NCBI GenBank assembly: GCA_038030265.1
Contig: CM075938.1
Location: 52,321,189-52,385,188, forward strand
Length of the DNA: 64,000 nucleotides
Reading direction: 5' to 3'
Source of the DNA: Corythucha ciliata
Taxonomy: Eukaryota > Arthropoda > Insecta > Hemiptera > Tingidae
The translations under genes were made by a program, and so were the position numbers. Of the stretch, positions 44,485 through 56,700 are shown in pieces. Within the stretch, counting starts at the first letter, position 1. The number at the start of each line of letters is the position of its first letter. The notes under the pieces are model-generated. The model saw nothing but the letters and a program-made list of their open reading frames with translations, was not told the DNA's origin and made no database searches.

Positions 44485-45725
44485 CTACTGGGGGAACAGT
44501 TCATCCATTGGGAATTGATCGAAAACCTTGCGAGCAATGTCCTCAATCAGCGCACTAATCGCTTTGTCGACAATCGGCTTCAACTCTTGGTACACGTCCC
44601 TCCAATGTTCTCTCATAAACTCATTCATCGAGTCACCTAAGCGGACAAAATTCGCTTTGCAATCGAAAGAGTCACCGAATAATTCTCACACACACACAGA
44701 AGTTACCCAAAGCTTTGTTGCCGTTAAACAAATTATTCAAGTGAATGTCTGCTTTTTTAACGTCCGTGTCGAATTTTATTCCTTTGATTTTAAAAAAAGT
44801 TTCACCCCGTCTTTCTTCCGGGGCGCCCTGTAGATTGGCCGTGAGTGAAACGCCGGCTGTGAAAATTTTGATTTTTTTTTTTTTTTTTCATTCAAAATAA
44901 TAAGGTACCAAATGGGTTACGAGTACTCACTATAATTGGTCCAACTGTCCCCCTTTCCAGAAATCGGTAGAATTAAAACTTTTCCGCTTATTTCATAGTC
45001 GCCGACGTTGTACATCCAAGGAAGGCTGACCTTAAAGTCGATGTTGTAATCGTCTAAATTCGCCCTGCTCGTCCGTTAAAAGCATTAAAACAGTTTTTTG
45101 TTTCGAAAATATTTTCAATTAATTTACTTGACGCTTTCAATTTGATAGTTGCCGACGCCGTTGATATTCAAATTGTAAAACGTAGAATCGATTGCCACGG
45201 GCCCACTTCCCTGTAGGATGCTGATTTTAGGTACCACCAACGGGTCGATCGAAGGAATTTTCAGTTCGGGTATTCCTGATGATGGGGTGAGAACACATTG
45301 GGCACGTTTTTTACGAGTTTTTTCTGTTTATTTTAGTCGGTAGCTCACCTTTTTTCAAAGCGGGCCTCAACTCTTCGAGGGTTTTTCCGATGCATTCATT
45401 CAAATTTGGATCGTTTCTTTTGCAAATCTTGAAGAACTCATCTGATGAATATTATTCACGTCTTGACCCCGTTCACAAGCTCTGTGCTATGCGTCTGTAG
45501 AGCCTATGTAACCTATCAAAATGCTTTATTGTTCGGGGGAATTAATTTGTTTGGTTGCTTAGATTCCGCAGACGCATAAGATAAGGCTTGTGAACGGTGT
45601 TTGTAGCTAAAACCGTAAACGGTTTTTTGAAACCGAAAAAAATATTTAGAAATGTGCCAAAAACCTGCTTGAAGAGCTCCAGTTGTACCCAGGAGCAACA
45701 GAAGCATTAACGCTGGCTGCAACAT
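44485..45725 (-). CDS. Hemolymph juvenile hormone-binding protein (JHBP)/takeout family member
   Basis: Six phase-matched minus-strand exons: 45725-45665, 45441-45349, 45275-45128, 45064-44931, 44856-44707, 44636-44485 (TAG 44487-44485). They encode about 245 residues, the usual family length. Residues 1-19 form a signal peptide (MLQPALMLLLLLGTTGALQ). Then follow the family's N-terminal disulphide region (FKICKRNDPNLNECI), LRPALKKGIPELKIPSIDP, GSGPVAIDSTFYNLNING, the LPW / GKVLILPISGKG strand, ADIHLNNLFNGNKALG, and the C-terminal helix HWRDVYQELKPIVDKA ending in MDELFPQ. Members are secreted, with a TULIP-fold tube that carries hydrophobic ligands such as juvenile hormone. The ligand here cannot be told. 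Several AATAAA signals occur on the minus strand near 44142-44160. Confidence 0.93.
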
Positions 45726-46634
45726 TGTTTTTCCTGGACGCTGTCAAGCTTGGAACTAACAGAAATAGCACACTTACAAGTCTTTCCTCTTTTAATGGTG
45801 AGAATTCTCGACGCATTGCGATAATGTGGGAAAAGGGAAGTTTTTATAAAAGAATATCTTTTGTTCATACAAGGCAACGAGCTAGAGGGGAGGGGATCGG
45901 ACCTAACGATCAAGTCAATGCCTATTCGGTTAGCAATTGTCCGTGGTCCGATACGGAAAAGACGTGTTTTCTCATTTGACCTCAAAAACAGGCGATTCAA
46001 TGTACGCGACACGCCCCATGATGCCCCCTTCCTTCACTCTGTGCCCTACGTGAGTGCCCCCCCTCCTTCACTCTGTGCCCTACGTGAGTTGGGACACGCA
46101 AGATTTTAGTAGTTGTAGTGGACGAGCGATTTTCATCGAAAACGCACAGATATGACACTACGGGCGTTTCCCGCAGTAAACGCTCAAGACGCTTAACGCT
46201 GAAATCGCGCGACGGGCCTTATGCCCTTCTCCGAGAATCCCATCTCTTCGATCAATCCGCTACAAACCAGTAGTGAGGGTTTATAAAAATAATCGCAGAA
46301 CGATGAAACTTTTGGCTTGCAACCACGCTGGCCCGCACTCTAGTTGAGAAAATCGGCCGGAAGCAAGTCGAGCATCGCAAAACAAGCATTTTACACTCTC
46401 TTCTTCCCTTCTCCCTTCGGATGCCCAGGCCTCCCCTATTCCATTTTTGGAATCAAATGAAACGTTAAGCAAGAGGTCCAGAAATACCGTTAGACGTAAA
46501 CGAGCTATTCGTGTAGGATTGGCGTATAATTGCATAACAATAAAGATAATAAGTACCAAAAAAATATGTACAAACGATCAGGTACTGAATGAACTGATTT
46601 TCCAGTTAGCGTCGCGGATAACTCGACGAGGTGC
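45726..46634. other. Intergenic stretch between the JHBP and BRD8 genes
   Basis: It contains a short tandem duplication at about 46024-46088 (CCTTCACTCTGTGCCCTACG, twice). The presumed JHBP promoter would lie in its left part and the BRD8 3' UTR in its right part. No independent gene is seen. Confidence 0.5.
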
Positions 46635-49600
46635 TCACGAGCCGTCTGTTCGTTTCCTCTTCGATGAACGCGACGCATCCTCAACTGAACCCACCGACAT
46701 TCTTTTCTTTTTCGCCATTGGTTCCTCCAGTTGAATTTTCGACACGCGAGCCCGTGGACTGGGTTTGGACTCTTCCTCGACGGACAGCGGGACCCCGTGA
46801 CCTAGCGCTTGAACCATGGTCTAAAAAAAAAAGAAAAATGTGATAACCAAGGCAGGGAGGAGGGTGAAAAATACGAGGAAAGATGCGATAATGAAGCGAG
46901 TGTCTCACCCCCATTTGCTCGCGGAAATCCGTCAACATCTCCTGAGCCATTTTAAAAATCAACGAGTCTGACTCGTTGTACATGATGGCGTTCTGCACCA
47001 TAATGAGCATGTCTCTTTGAAATTCGACGGTTGTCCGAATCGTTCCATTTTCGATGTTCCGTTTTATTGTCGTCAAATCCATGGGGCGTTTGACTATCTC
47101 GCGATAGCCGGCCGCTTCGGCTTCGGTGATCGGTTTGAGGAAGACGGAAGCGAATTTATGGGCGGCGAGCGTGTCGAAATTGAGAAGAATCGTTTTCTTC
47201 CAGCTTTTATATTCTTTGTCATCTTCCCTGTAATTAATTGTTTGTTTTTGAATTCAAGTCAATTTCGTGTGATTTAATTTTAAAACTTACACGCTGCTAG
47301 TAGGCGATATGCTGCGAGGAACGGAATCGGAGGAGGAAGCTGCGTTTCGTTTTCTAGAAGAGCTCCTCTTTTCTGGTTCTTTGGTTTCAGCAGGTTGCTC
47401 CGAAGTATCTTTGGATTTAATTTCTTTCCCCGCTGTTCTTCTAAAACATCGCGAAGAAAACACAATATAATGAAGTTATTGCCAGTCGTTGGAGTGACTC
47501 CTTACCTCGAAAATCTTCTTTCAACGCTATTATCAACTAGAGCGAATCGTCTGCTCGCTCGCCTTCGACCTGAAGACATTTCTTTCCTTTCAGTTTCTGA
47601 CAGACTCTCTTCACCACCTGTCGTTGACGCGGCATCCTTTTCAGTCTCCTCACTTTTTACAGACTTTATTTCGATCAGTGACGCCGCATCATTGCTCGAC
47701 TCGTCCTGTGACGAAGACGACTGAAGCAGTCGCTCGCCCCTTTGCAGCTCCTTTATAACAGGCGGCATGGGAGGCGAGGCAGTCGCAGGTCTTTGTTCAC
47801 TTTGAGGCGTTCCAGTTGATTCTCGGTCAGCCTCGTTAGGTTCCTCGTCATCCACAATTACAACAACGTCCGCGTCTTTCTGGGCCTCTTTAGCCAGGCA
47901 GGGTTCGACGACGTCCTCTTCTTCGCCCCCTCCTTCTCCTCCACCATCGGGAGCGCTCTGCTCACTCGCGTCGTCACAAATTATCACTTCAGTTACTTCG
48001 GGTTTCTTCTCTATCGATTCACTGTCACGAGTGCTTTCAGTGTCGTCATCCAGTATGACGACTGATTCAACGGTGGACGGCTGTTGCGCCTCGGGTGACA
48101 GTTTAGGAGCTTCGGGCGTTGAAGTTGGCGAACTCTCCAGATCCACGGACGCCTTGTCCTCAATTTCAATCACCTCTTCCGGTTTAATCTCCTCGGGTTT
48201 ACTACCTTCTTCCTCAACCTGTACCTCCTCTTTCGTTTCAGCCGGATTTTTGATGGCGTCGGAATCAACGTCACCTCTGATAGCGACAACCTGCGAAAAT
48301 AAATTTCAACAACCCGAACATCGAACTTCGTATTTTTTGTTTTTTGTTTACCGGACAGGGTGCCGCGCCCACGACGATCAACTCCACGGCGTCTTGATCC
48401 AATTCCAAACTGTCCACTTGTTCATCTTCCTGAGTTTCAGACTCATTCGTCTGATTCACTTTAACCTCAGTCAGGGCGGTTGTATCAACGTCACTACCAG
48501 CCACTTCAACAACAGCCTCTTCGACTTTGTCGATGATCTCTTCAACGGTTTCGATAACCGACTGTTCAAATTCTTTAGTTGGGGGGGCCTCGGTCTAGAA
48601 AATAAAATTTAAAAAATAGAATTGTGGTGTTGGTGGTGGTGGGGAATTATCAGCAGATACTTACCACCGTTGGAGGCGGCGTCGGTGACACTTCCGCAAC
48701 TTGGACCACTTCTTCGACGATTAATTCCTCTTTTTTCTCCGCTGCCGCCGTGACGGCAACTTGCTCGTGCTCGATAACAACTTCAGACTCGATCACATCC
48801 TGGAGTATGCTCTCTAGAACCGTTTCCGGAGTCGATGGCTGTGGCGGTGCCGGCGGCAGCTGTGACATCGACTGTTGCACCGTCGTCTTCTCGGCGGCGG
48901 CGTTTTCCAGCTCGAGTTTTTCCTTACGCTCTTCGAGCATCCTTTCAGCGTCCTCGAGTATCTTGTCGAGCTCTTCTTCATCCTTCGGTGTGTCCACCGG
49001 TAAAGCGGGAGCGCTATCAACGGGAAGTGTGGGCAAATTTGTGCTAGGAACATTGGAAGAGGAAGAAGGCTGAAAAGGACAAGCGGGTGATTCGAGTAAT
49101 TTAGAAAGCGTGGGAGAATCTGAAACTGTTTTACGAGCTTGAATTTTCATAATCCAACAGGAAAAATCAAACAAACAAAAAACGAAATATTTACCATTTG
49201 CAGGCACAGAAGGCGATGAATTTAACAAAAGTGATATAGTTGGCGCCGCTGAAGAGGGCACCGACGGCCTAGATATTGGGGACGGGCTTTGAAGAAGGCT
49301 CGTCAGTAGGGGTGATGTTGTTACGCTTGGTTTGGGCTGTACTGAAGTTGGAGTGGTCGGTGTCGGCATGGGTGTTGGTGTCGGCGTTGGTGTTTTGGGT
49401 GGGTCACTGACAGGCTGCGACGTAGTGTCAAGGGCTGGTGGTGGGGGGCGACTGGTGTCTTTGTCGGGCGTACTTTTCTTTAGAAATAAAGACATTTTAT
49501 GCACATTGTGAAACATCGAAAAGTCCGGGAAAAAAACGACATAAAATTTTATATTTTGAACCAATAAAAGCCTGGGTCGGGGGATGGGAGCTTAGGGTCG

Positions 49601-52600
49601 ATTAAAGCTCTAACTTACTTCTTCCAATAACTTCGCAGAGGTCTCAACAAAGTCGGCGTTCTTTTCACCAAGCTTAAGCTTGAGTTTTTTCTTAATTTCC
49701 TTGTCACGCTCCTTAGCCTCGATTTCCCTTCAAAAGAACATTTTTCTGGCAAATGTCTATCAATTTAAAACATTTAAATCAACTTACTCGAGCATGTCGG
49801 GCAATTTATGGTTTTGCCTACCCGTTGCAACCAATTCTTTGTGCTCCTTGTAGATTTTCATGTACTGAGCTCTGGTTTCAGCGGCGCTTTTAATCAGCTC
49901 ATCGATGTACTCTGAAATCAAAGCCATTATTATGATTCCAGAGAAACAAGCGAAGCGTGGTTACCCCAATTAGAACGAATCAATTAATTTTTAGGCATGT
50001 TTTGGTACGGACAATGTACCTGAGAAACTGATATTGAGGTTATAAGTGGAGGGATTCCACTCAAACCGTCGAGCACTTAAGTTTCGAAATGATCGTTCGG
50101 CCTTTACGCCACATAAGTGACTCCAAGGACCTTCAGTCCTCCGATCTATTCGTCCCGGAACTTATCATACCCACCTCAACAGCCAAATTCTGGGGGAGTC
50201 AATAAACCAATTTATGGGATTTGACTCTGACGAAACAAAACAATTTAGGTGTTTGACCGTGAAACAACAAAAAACAACATCAACAACAAAAACTCGGGGA
50301 TTTGACTCCTTCGAAAACAATTTTCTTGGGTTTGACTCTCAAAAACCAAATTTGGAGAAATCCCCTCTGAAAACCCAATTTTATGGGTTTTTGTCTTCAA
50401 GAAATACAATTTCATGGGTTTTGTTCTAACCAAAAGCATTAATTCACGGGTTAAGTTCTGTGGATTAGAAAATAGTTATGTAGTTAAAGTCTGTCCCAAC
50501 GATATATAAACCTGGGGGCCTATTCTCTAACAACAAGCAATATTTTTTTCGCCAGCCATGTTTCTATTTCATTCATTTGTTTGAAGAAAATTAATGAAAT
50601 AAACATATGACTTCGAAAAAGCTATTGCTTCGGAGTTAGAGAATAATTCAGAGAGGACTGGTGGGAAAACATACACCACACATCGAATGGAAAACGCCAT
50701 TAGTGATGGACTCTCGAACGTGTTGCTTCATTTCGATAGTTCGTTTTGTTCACTCCCACCAAAAATATTTAATGAAATTAAGAACTGATCAACAACAAAC
50801 TTTTTCTACGGGCACTATGGTTACGTATGGACGCTACACAGTGATCATTTGTTCTAAAATCATTCCCGGAGCGTCATTTTTAGTAGAAGGGGTAAAGGGG
50901 AAGCCCATTTCACTAAATTCGGGGGCGGGCGAAAGTCCATCAATCAAAGGCGTGTTTGGCCTTTTAAACCATAAATTTCGTGGGTTTGGCTCTCTTAACA
51001 GCAAAAATTGAGTGGTTTATTTATTTTTGCCTGTTAAAAAAAAAAAAAAATTCTCGGAATGGCTCGCTCTCAGAAATGCAAACGAAGGATTTGGCTTGAA
51101 CGAGTTTGGCTCTTTCAGACCTCAAATTTCGTGGGTTTGACTCTCTCAACAGTCCAAAGTCGCTTGGTTTTATTACTTAAAAAAATAATTTTGGGGGTTT
51201 CGCTCATGCAATAACCGAATTTCACTAATCACGAGTTCAACTCTGAAAAAACAACTTGTTGATGGGGAGGGGGGTCTAATTAAAAAAAAAATTTCGGAGC
51301 TTAGTTATTTAAAAATATATATTTCGCCTGCTTGGCTCTTTCAGCAGCAAAATTTCGCGAGTTTGGATCTTTCCAAGTTCAATTTCGCAGATTTGCCTCA
51401 TAGAAAGGCAAATTCGTGGGTTCAGCTCCTTCGAAAACTAAATTTTGCCGGTTTCACTCCCTCAGAAACCAATTTCGCGGGTTTGGCTTCTGGCATGAAA
51501 ACATTTCGTGGGGGACAATATTATTTCATCACAAACCCCAATTATTTCGGGGGGGGGGGGGGATTACACCCACAGTCGCTCATTTCGGGCCTGAGATTGA
51601 TTCTAAAATGGAAAATTTTCCTCTCTCTCTCCTACACGTAGCCCGCTTACTCCCACAACATTAGGGAACGAGGTTTTCCGTCTTCCTAAACATACAGCTG
51701 CTCGTACAGACTGTTTGGCTCAATGTCGGTAGTTAAGGCTCCGAAATCCGGGGGTTTCCCGACATGGGAAATCTTGAAATCGGATATTCGATTAGACGAG
51801 CCATTTAAGCGGCTCTCATCGTGATACCACCGTTTTTGGCCACTTGTGCATATTTTTAGGTTCTGCACGAATACGGCCGTGCGCGGCGGCCGTTCAATCT
51901 ACAGTCCAATGCACGCAGACATCGCAGGAGGGTCGATTTGGATCGAGGCGATCGGCTGAATCCAGCGGGGGCACTCTGTTGTGTTTTGGACTGAACATTG
52001 TCCGAGAAACTCATAACCCCGTCTGGCTCATATAGGTAATGAGAGGGTGAATCTTGAGGTTTCGGTAGAGGAGAAAAGTTGGAGAAAACTTTAGCTCAGT
52101 ATATTGAACTGTCCCTCCAGCCCTGACACCCAGACAATCTACGGAGGTCCTCACTGGGTTCAGTAATGCCAGTCATCCCTCGGGACAAGAGAACCAAGCC
52201 GCTTGAACCCAAAGACTGAAGGATCGAATACTCGAAAAAAAAAACTCTCACCCTGTCTGTAATACTGAAGCAACGACTCCAGCGGATTCTCACTCGCGTC
52301 CTGACCACCACCACTCCTCTCGCTCCGCTTGGTCTTCCTTCGAGACGAAACATTTTTCAACATGTTCTCGTACTGAGCCGCGCACTGTTTCATCGAAAAC
52401 CACTCGGTCGATCGTTTCTCACAGTCGGCCTGTAGTTTCGTCACGTTGTCGTAGATGGTTCGTGTCATTCGACTCACGGCATTCCTAAGAAAAAACACAA
52501 AACAAAATGTATCAAACGAGGAAAACGAGCAGAAAAACAGAAACCAACCAATTCTGAGCCCCAGTCTTGGCTATAGCGGACACGAGGCACAGTTTGTCAA

Positions 52601-52634
52601 GATTCGGCCAATTCTCCAACATGACGCGTTTCAT
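46635..52634 (-). CDS. BRD8: Bromodomain-containing protein 8 (Tip60/NuA4 subunit)
   Basis: Eleven minus-strand exons join in phase: 52634-52549, 52484-52252, 49911-49788, 49727-49619, 49477-49195, 49137-48665, 48594-48352, 48290-47506, 47440-47291, 47227-46909, 46820-46635 (TGA 46637-46635). They encode about 996 residues. The N-terminus has the SANT-like BRD8 start (ENWPNLDKLCLVSAIAKTG, QNWNAVSRM, WFSMKQCAAQY) and a helical region to about 180. A long Pro/Ser/Thr- then Asp/Glu-rich middle follows (TPTPTPTPMPTPT; EEGGGEEEDVVE-like acidic runs). The bromodomain lies at about 838-935: WKKTILLNFDTLAAHKFASV, FLKPITEAEAAGY, RPMDLTTIKRNIENG, and MYNES with the acetyl-lysine-binding Asn. The tail is basic with KRKR-type signals. 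BRD8 reads acetylated histones within the Tip60/NuA4 acetyltransferase complex in the nucleus. Family assignment is secure. Confidence 0.93.
50160..51530. repeat. Motif A tandem array inside BRD8 intron 2
   Basis: Units such as AATTTCGTGGGTTTGGCTCT and CAATTTCGCGGGTTTGGCTT with A-rich spacers, period about 31-38 bases, most regular at 51300-51500. The array is broken between about 50480 and 50940 by other sequence including the partial MITE. Confidence 0.82.
50645..50703. mobile_element. Partial copy of the 13563-13690 MITE
   Basis: TTCAGAGAGGAC, then GGNGGGAAAACATACACCAC, then GAATGGAAAACGC match the right half of the 13563-13690 element in the same orientation. The left inverted end is missing. 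Confidence 0.6.
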
Positions 52635-53303
52635 ACTTTAACACGGACACAATTTTTCTTGAAAAAGTCGTTGGGACCTTAAAGAAATCCAATTATTCAC
52701 CTCATAAACAAGGAAAACAACACTAAACGCTCAGAGTGAACTTGGATTACAAATTTATAACCTTCACTCAAGTGGAGGTTACTTTTAGGTTTCCCCGTTT
52801 CTGCTAGCCGCCGACAATGTAAGTGGTAACGACTGTAACTACTAAATCAAGGAGGATAAAAAGATACTAAATCATTAATTATTAATTACTAGGCCCTTTC
52901 AGGTTTATTAAATAAAAAACAAGATAACGAATATTATAAACACCCGACAGGATGACGCATATAATTAAAATTAATCATTTTTTTATATTAATGTATTTTA
53001 TAAATTGAATAATTTAGATTTCTATCATAACGTCTTAAAACTAAATTGAGAGCAGCATTTTGAATTTGTTGGTAGAAATTTGTCGTCAGTCTTCTAGGAC
53101 GGCGATTTAAAAATATAAAAGAAATATGATCTTTCTACTCATACAAAATCTGAATTTTATTACTTTTAATGTGTAATTTCGATTCAATTACACCATATTC
53201 TTGCTTTGCCTTTGACTAGAATCTACAAAAATTGTATGTACAATGAGTTGAAAATCACAATGGCCATATAAAGCGCTGGACATTTGATAAGCGTTTATAC
53301 ACT
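52635..53303. other. Short intergenic region between BRD8 and the bHLH gene
   Basis: AT-rich. On the minus strand AATAAA occurs at 53161-53156, about 145 bases after the bHLH stop, and is a good poly-A signal candidate. The BRD8 promoter must lie in the lower half. No other feature is seen. Confidence 0.55.
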
Positions 53304-54022
53304 TCAAGAAAGTGGTCCATCCGAGGATGAATCTTGTTGGTTCGAAAGGGAAGGACCGTTGGGGTCTAAAAATTTTCCCGGGAACATGGCGGCGTGAAGG
53401 TCAAAACCAGGTGGCATGGCCATTGGACCTTGAGCCTGTAGACGAAAAATATGAGTGAATGCGAGTTTTGTATCCAGAAATTGTGTTTTACCTGTAAATA
53501 AGTGATGAGACGACGAAGTTCATCTAGGGCGTTTGCCTGCATTAGAATGTAGTTTTTAGCTAGCAGAAGGGTGGCAATTTTGGACAGTTTTCGCACGGAC
53601 GGTGAATGAGCGTACGGTATGACGCTTCTGAGTTCGTCGAGAGCGTCGTTTAAATCGTGCATTCTCCGTCTTTCACGAGCGTTGATATTCAGTCGAACGA
53701 GTTTCCCTTGACGTCCTTTCGTTTTACCACCGCCTCCTCCACCACTTCCACCACCCCCAGAACCGGCCCCACCGCTTCCATTTGGACCGGACGACCCGGA
53801 TCCACCACCGCCGACACCAGGTCCCAAGCCGCCGATTCCACCGCTTTGACTTTGAAGACGGTTATTGCCCGATGAATGCGGGCCACCGAGTTCGGGGGTG
53901 TTTTCGTCGGAGTGATGCGAGGCGGACGGTGGGAAATAGTAGGGGGAGCCAATGCCGACGGCACTGAGAGGTGTTCGTCTTCCGGGCACTTGGCCCTCCC
54001 AGTGTGGCCCTTCCATGAAAAC
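53304..54022 (-). CDS. Oli: bHLH transcription factor, Oli/BHLHE22 family
   Basis: The coding region is exon 54022-53492 (acceptor TTTTGTAG; ATG at 54016-54014) joined to exon 53435-53304 (TGA 53306-53304), 218 residues if this ATG is used. The bHLH lies at about 104-165: [20 protein letters not shown] (basic region and helix 1), [20 protein letters not shown] (loop, start of helix 2), and [13 protein letters not shown]. This is the signature of the BHLHE22/BHLHE23 (beta3) and Drosophila Oli group, which are neural-fate transcription factors binding E-boxes. The N-terminal part is a long Gly/Ser-rich, low-complexity linker. The C-terminal exon ([15 protein letters not shown]) is short. The acceptor just before the ATG shows that at least one upstream exon exists, which could be 5' UTR or add residues. 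Confidence 0.92.
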
Positions 54023-55850
54023 CTACAAAATGAACGTGTGGTTGATAGAAATATCGATAAAACTCAATGAAATAAAAAATTTCGCATGCTTACTCACCAC
54101 AAATTAACGTGCAGTAACGTGTTTGTGTCACTAATCCAAACGTAACGCACTCAGCCCGATTCTCTCCTCATTTCGCGTAATTTGTTATCACAGGGGTGAG
54201 CCTCTTGAAAATTTTGTGCTCGCGTTTCCCTTATCTACACCACTAATAACGTTTTTATTACGTGTTGTTTGCTTTTCGTGAACCACGAGCGCGAGATGTT
54301 AAAAACTGGGCGCAGATGTCTATTTGACGCCCTCGCCTCCTCACACCCCTCCCTTTCAGTTGGGGTACACACTTGCTCCTATTTTAAATGGCAAAATCTG
54401 ATGGAAGCGGGGGGAGTGGAAAATTCGACTCTCTCCACCCCCTTACTGTACGTACTAAAGCTCAGCATCACCCCCCCAAACTCGGAGATGACGCCCCCTC
54501 CCCCTCATCGCGGCGCTTCATGTTCCAAAAACCCCCTCACCGCCAATCCCTTTCTTTGTAACCCATGGCAACAATACTCCAGCCGCCCAACAGCCCTTTC
54601 CCTTAAAACACTTCCCCCTAACCAACACTCTCTCACTCTCTCGCAGCTTCCTTTCTCTTTAAATTGAACAAAAGCTTCCCCCGGCAGAACACTTGTCAAT
54701 AAACTGCTGGAGTAGAGCTTTATTCCCCTTTTTAACCAATCTCCCCCCTTCCACCTCACCATTCATTCGCTTGCCGACGCCGCCTTTTTACACGCTTAAA
54801 CGATTTCCTCCATTGAGTTTGTTCTTCGCTTGAAAATGAGGGTTGTCTGGACCAAATGTTACTTTTTTCATATCCAAATGATCCCTTTTTTTGTAGAGCG
54901 AAGCACTCAAAATAAACATTTTCGTATGCACGGACGCGGTCTCCTTAGGTTTAAATGCGTCGAGAGGTGATGCTCTCGTTGAAAATGACGTGTTAAGGGC
55001 TAGGGATGGACGCAAGATTAATATAAACGATCCTGAAAATTGCTAACGTAGCACGATCCGACCCAGTTAAACCGTCCATTTCGGGGGAAAAGGCGGCAGT
55101 CTGCGGGAGAAAAGTTAGGCAATAAAACGCGAAGCACGTCTCTAAAGGGAATCTTCAAGTTAGGCTTTTTCCTTCAAGACCGTTAGCTTGACATGGTAGG
55201 GAAGCCACCAAAGTACCACTCTCTTTTAAAGGACACGATTTCCGTTTTCTTAATTTTCTTTTATATTGTTTTACACACACACCCCCTCTCACAACCACAA
55301 CCAACCAACCCTTAACACGCGCCCAACACATTCTACCGTTTCGACAGTCAACCGAGGCAAAAAAGTCGACTTCCAACCAGTGCTGCTCCTCTTGTTTCAT
55401 GAAAAATCGCTCGCTCCCCCCTCCCCCCCCGATTAACACTGATGACCCAGAACAGTTCTCTATTTAACGGAACGTGAAATAGATCGCTCTTCGGGTGTTA
55501 TAATTGTGCAGACGGATGTACGCATCAGTTAAAACCGGAAATTACGTCTGTCGGAATGAAATATAGTTTTTAAAGTGAGGGAATTTTGAAATCTGCGGAT
55601 AAATTAGATTTGTTCCACCCTACCCATTGAACTCGTTCGGAACCGTTCCAGAACGATTTTACCATAACAACAAACACATCCATTGCGTTTTATTGGTAGA
55701 AGATGATTCTGTGACAGTTCCAAACAAGTTCTAGGGTAGGTTGGAACAGAGCTATTTAATACATACTCCCCCCCCCCTGCCATAGTGCAGCAACTAAAGT
55801 AAAATAGGTAATATATTTATAGGGACCCTTGAAGCTCGCCACTTTAATTG
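54023..55850. other. Upstream flank of the bHLH gene
   Basis: It probably contains the promoter and a leading exon of the minus-strand bHLH gene, but neither can be placed. Pyrimidine-rich sequence (CCCCTCCCCCTC types) marks 54400-54760, and poly-C occurs near 55420 and 55768. Open frames here show no domain. Confidence 0.4.
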
Positions 55851-56089
55851 ATAGAAATTATCTTATTGAGGCCGCGGCCGGGAACATCCTTAATCTCAAA
55901 AATCATATTGAAGCCTCGAAAAACCGTTCACTGCCCCCCCCCCCATCTTCATCATGAGCGTGATTTTTATTTGTTCTTACTTAGGTACACCGCCGGGATG
56001 ATTCCGAGACGACGCGACGGTGCGATAGTGTCGGCCGTAAACGCGCGTGTAGGGGGGAAGGGGTTGAAGTAATTTTGAGTTCGAAGGAG
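55851..56089. other. Unassigned noncoding stretch
   Basis: A poly-C run near 55935 and a CG-rich patch at 56000-56060. No gene or RNA is recognised. Confidence 0.35.
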
Positions 56090-56700
56090 CCAAACCGGCG
56101 ACTGTTTTTTTTTTTTTTTTTTTGAAGGGCAAAGGCAAAATTAGTTCTTGAATATCCCAAAACCGTAAAATTGGGTTCTGAATGAGTTAAAGTTGGACAC
56201 AGAAAAGAAAGTTGGACATTGAGAGTGTCCGACTAGCGAAATTGCTTCTTTTAAGGCCCCTTTTACACAAGTAAGTTTTTTGATCAATGTAGCCATTTTG
56301 GACAAATTGACAGATGTTCCCTGCCTCAAATCGTCTTTTTGTGATCAGATTGAACATATTTTTGAACAAAAAACTTACTCGTGTAAAAGGGGCCTAAAAG
56401 ACTCAACCCTGTATAATTGCCACGTTGAATGATTTCGGCCAGTGAAATAGAATTTTTGAATGGGCCCACCCCGCGAAATCGCCTTTTTTGGGAATCCGAG
56501 GCAATTGCCTTTTGGAGTGAGTGAAACCCGAGAAACTTCGCTCAAATGAGATCCAATAATACACAAAATTTGGCTTTCGAAAGAGTCAAACTCACGAAAA
56601 TGTGTTCCACCTTCGAAATGTGAATTGAAACCCTCGAAATTACTCCGAGCCAACACGTTGGAAATTTTTATTTTGAACTCGTGAAATCCGTGGAGTTGGC
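56090..56700. repeat. Motif A array, inverse orientation, interrupted by a MITE
   Basis: CCGCGAAATNGCTTTTTNG-type units run on both sides of a fold-back element at 56254-56395. The element sits cleanly within the array. Confidence 0.75.
56254..56395. mobile_element. MITE with ~28-base nearly perfect terminal inverted repeats
   Basis: Left end AGGCCCCTTTTACACAAGTA then AGTTTTTTG. Right end CAAAAAACTTAC then TCGTGTAAAAGGGGCCT. Only one mismatch is seen over about 28 bases, making this the best-preserved small transposon in the window. The core of about 85 bases is not palindromic. The target duplication is unclear because the flanks are repetitive (TTTTA / AAAAG). Confidence 0.85.

Larger units (their letters stand above)
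49912..52251 (-). other. Intron 2 of BRD8 (2.3 kb)
   Basis: It lies between donor CAGG|GTGAGA and acceptor TGATTTCAG|AG. It holds a motif A array (50160-51530), a partial MITE copy (50645-50703) and poly-G at 51549-51562. All other BRD8 introns are short (under 150 bases), so repeat insertion explains its size. Confidence 0.75.
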
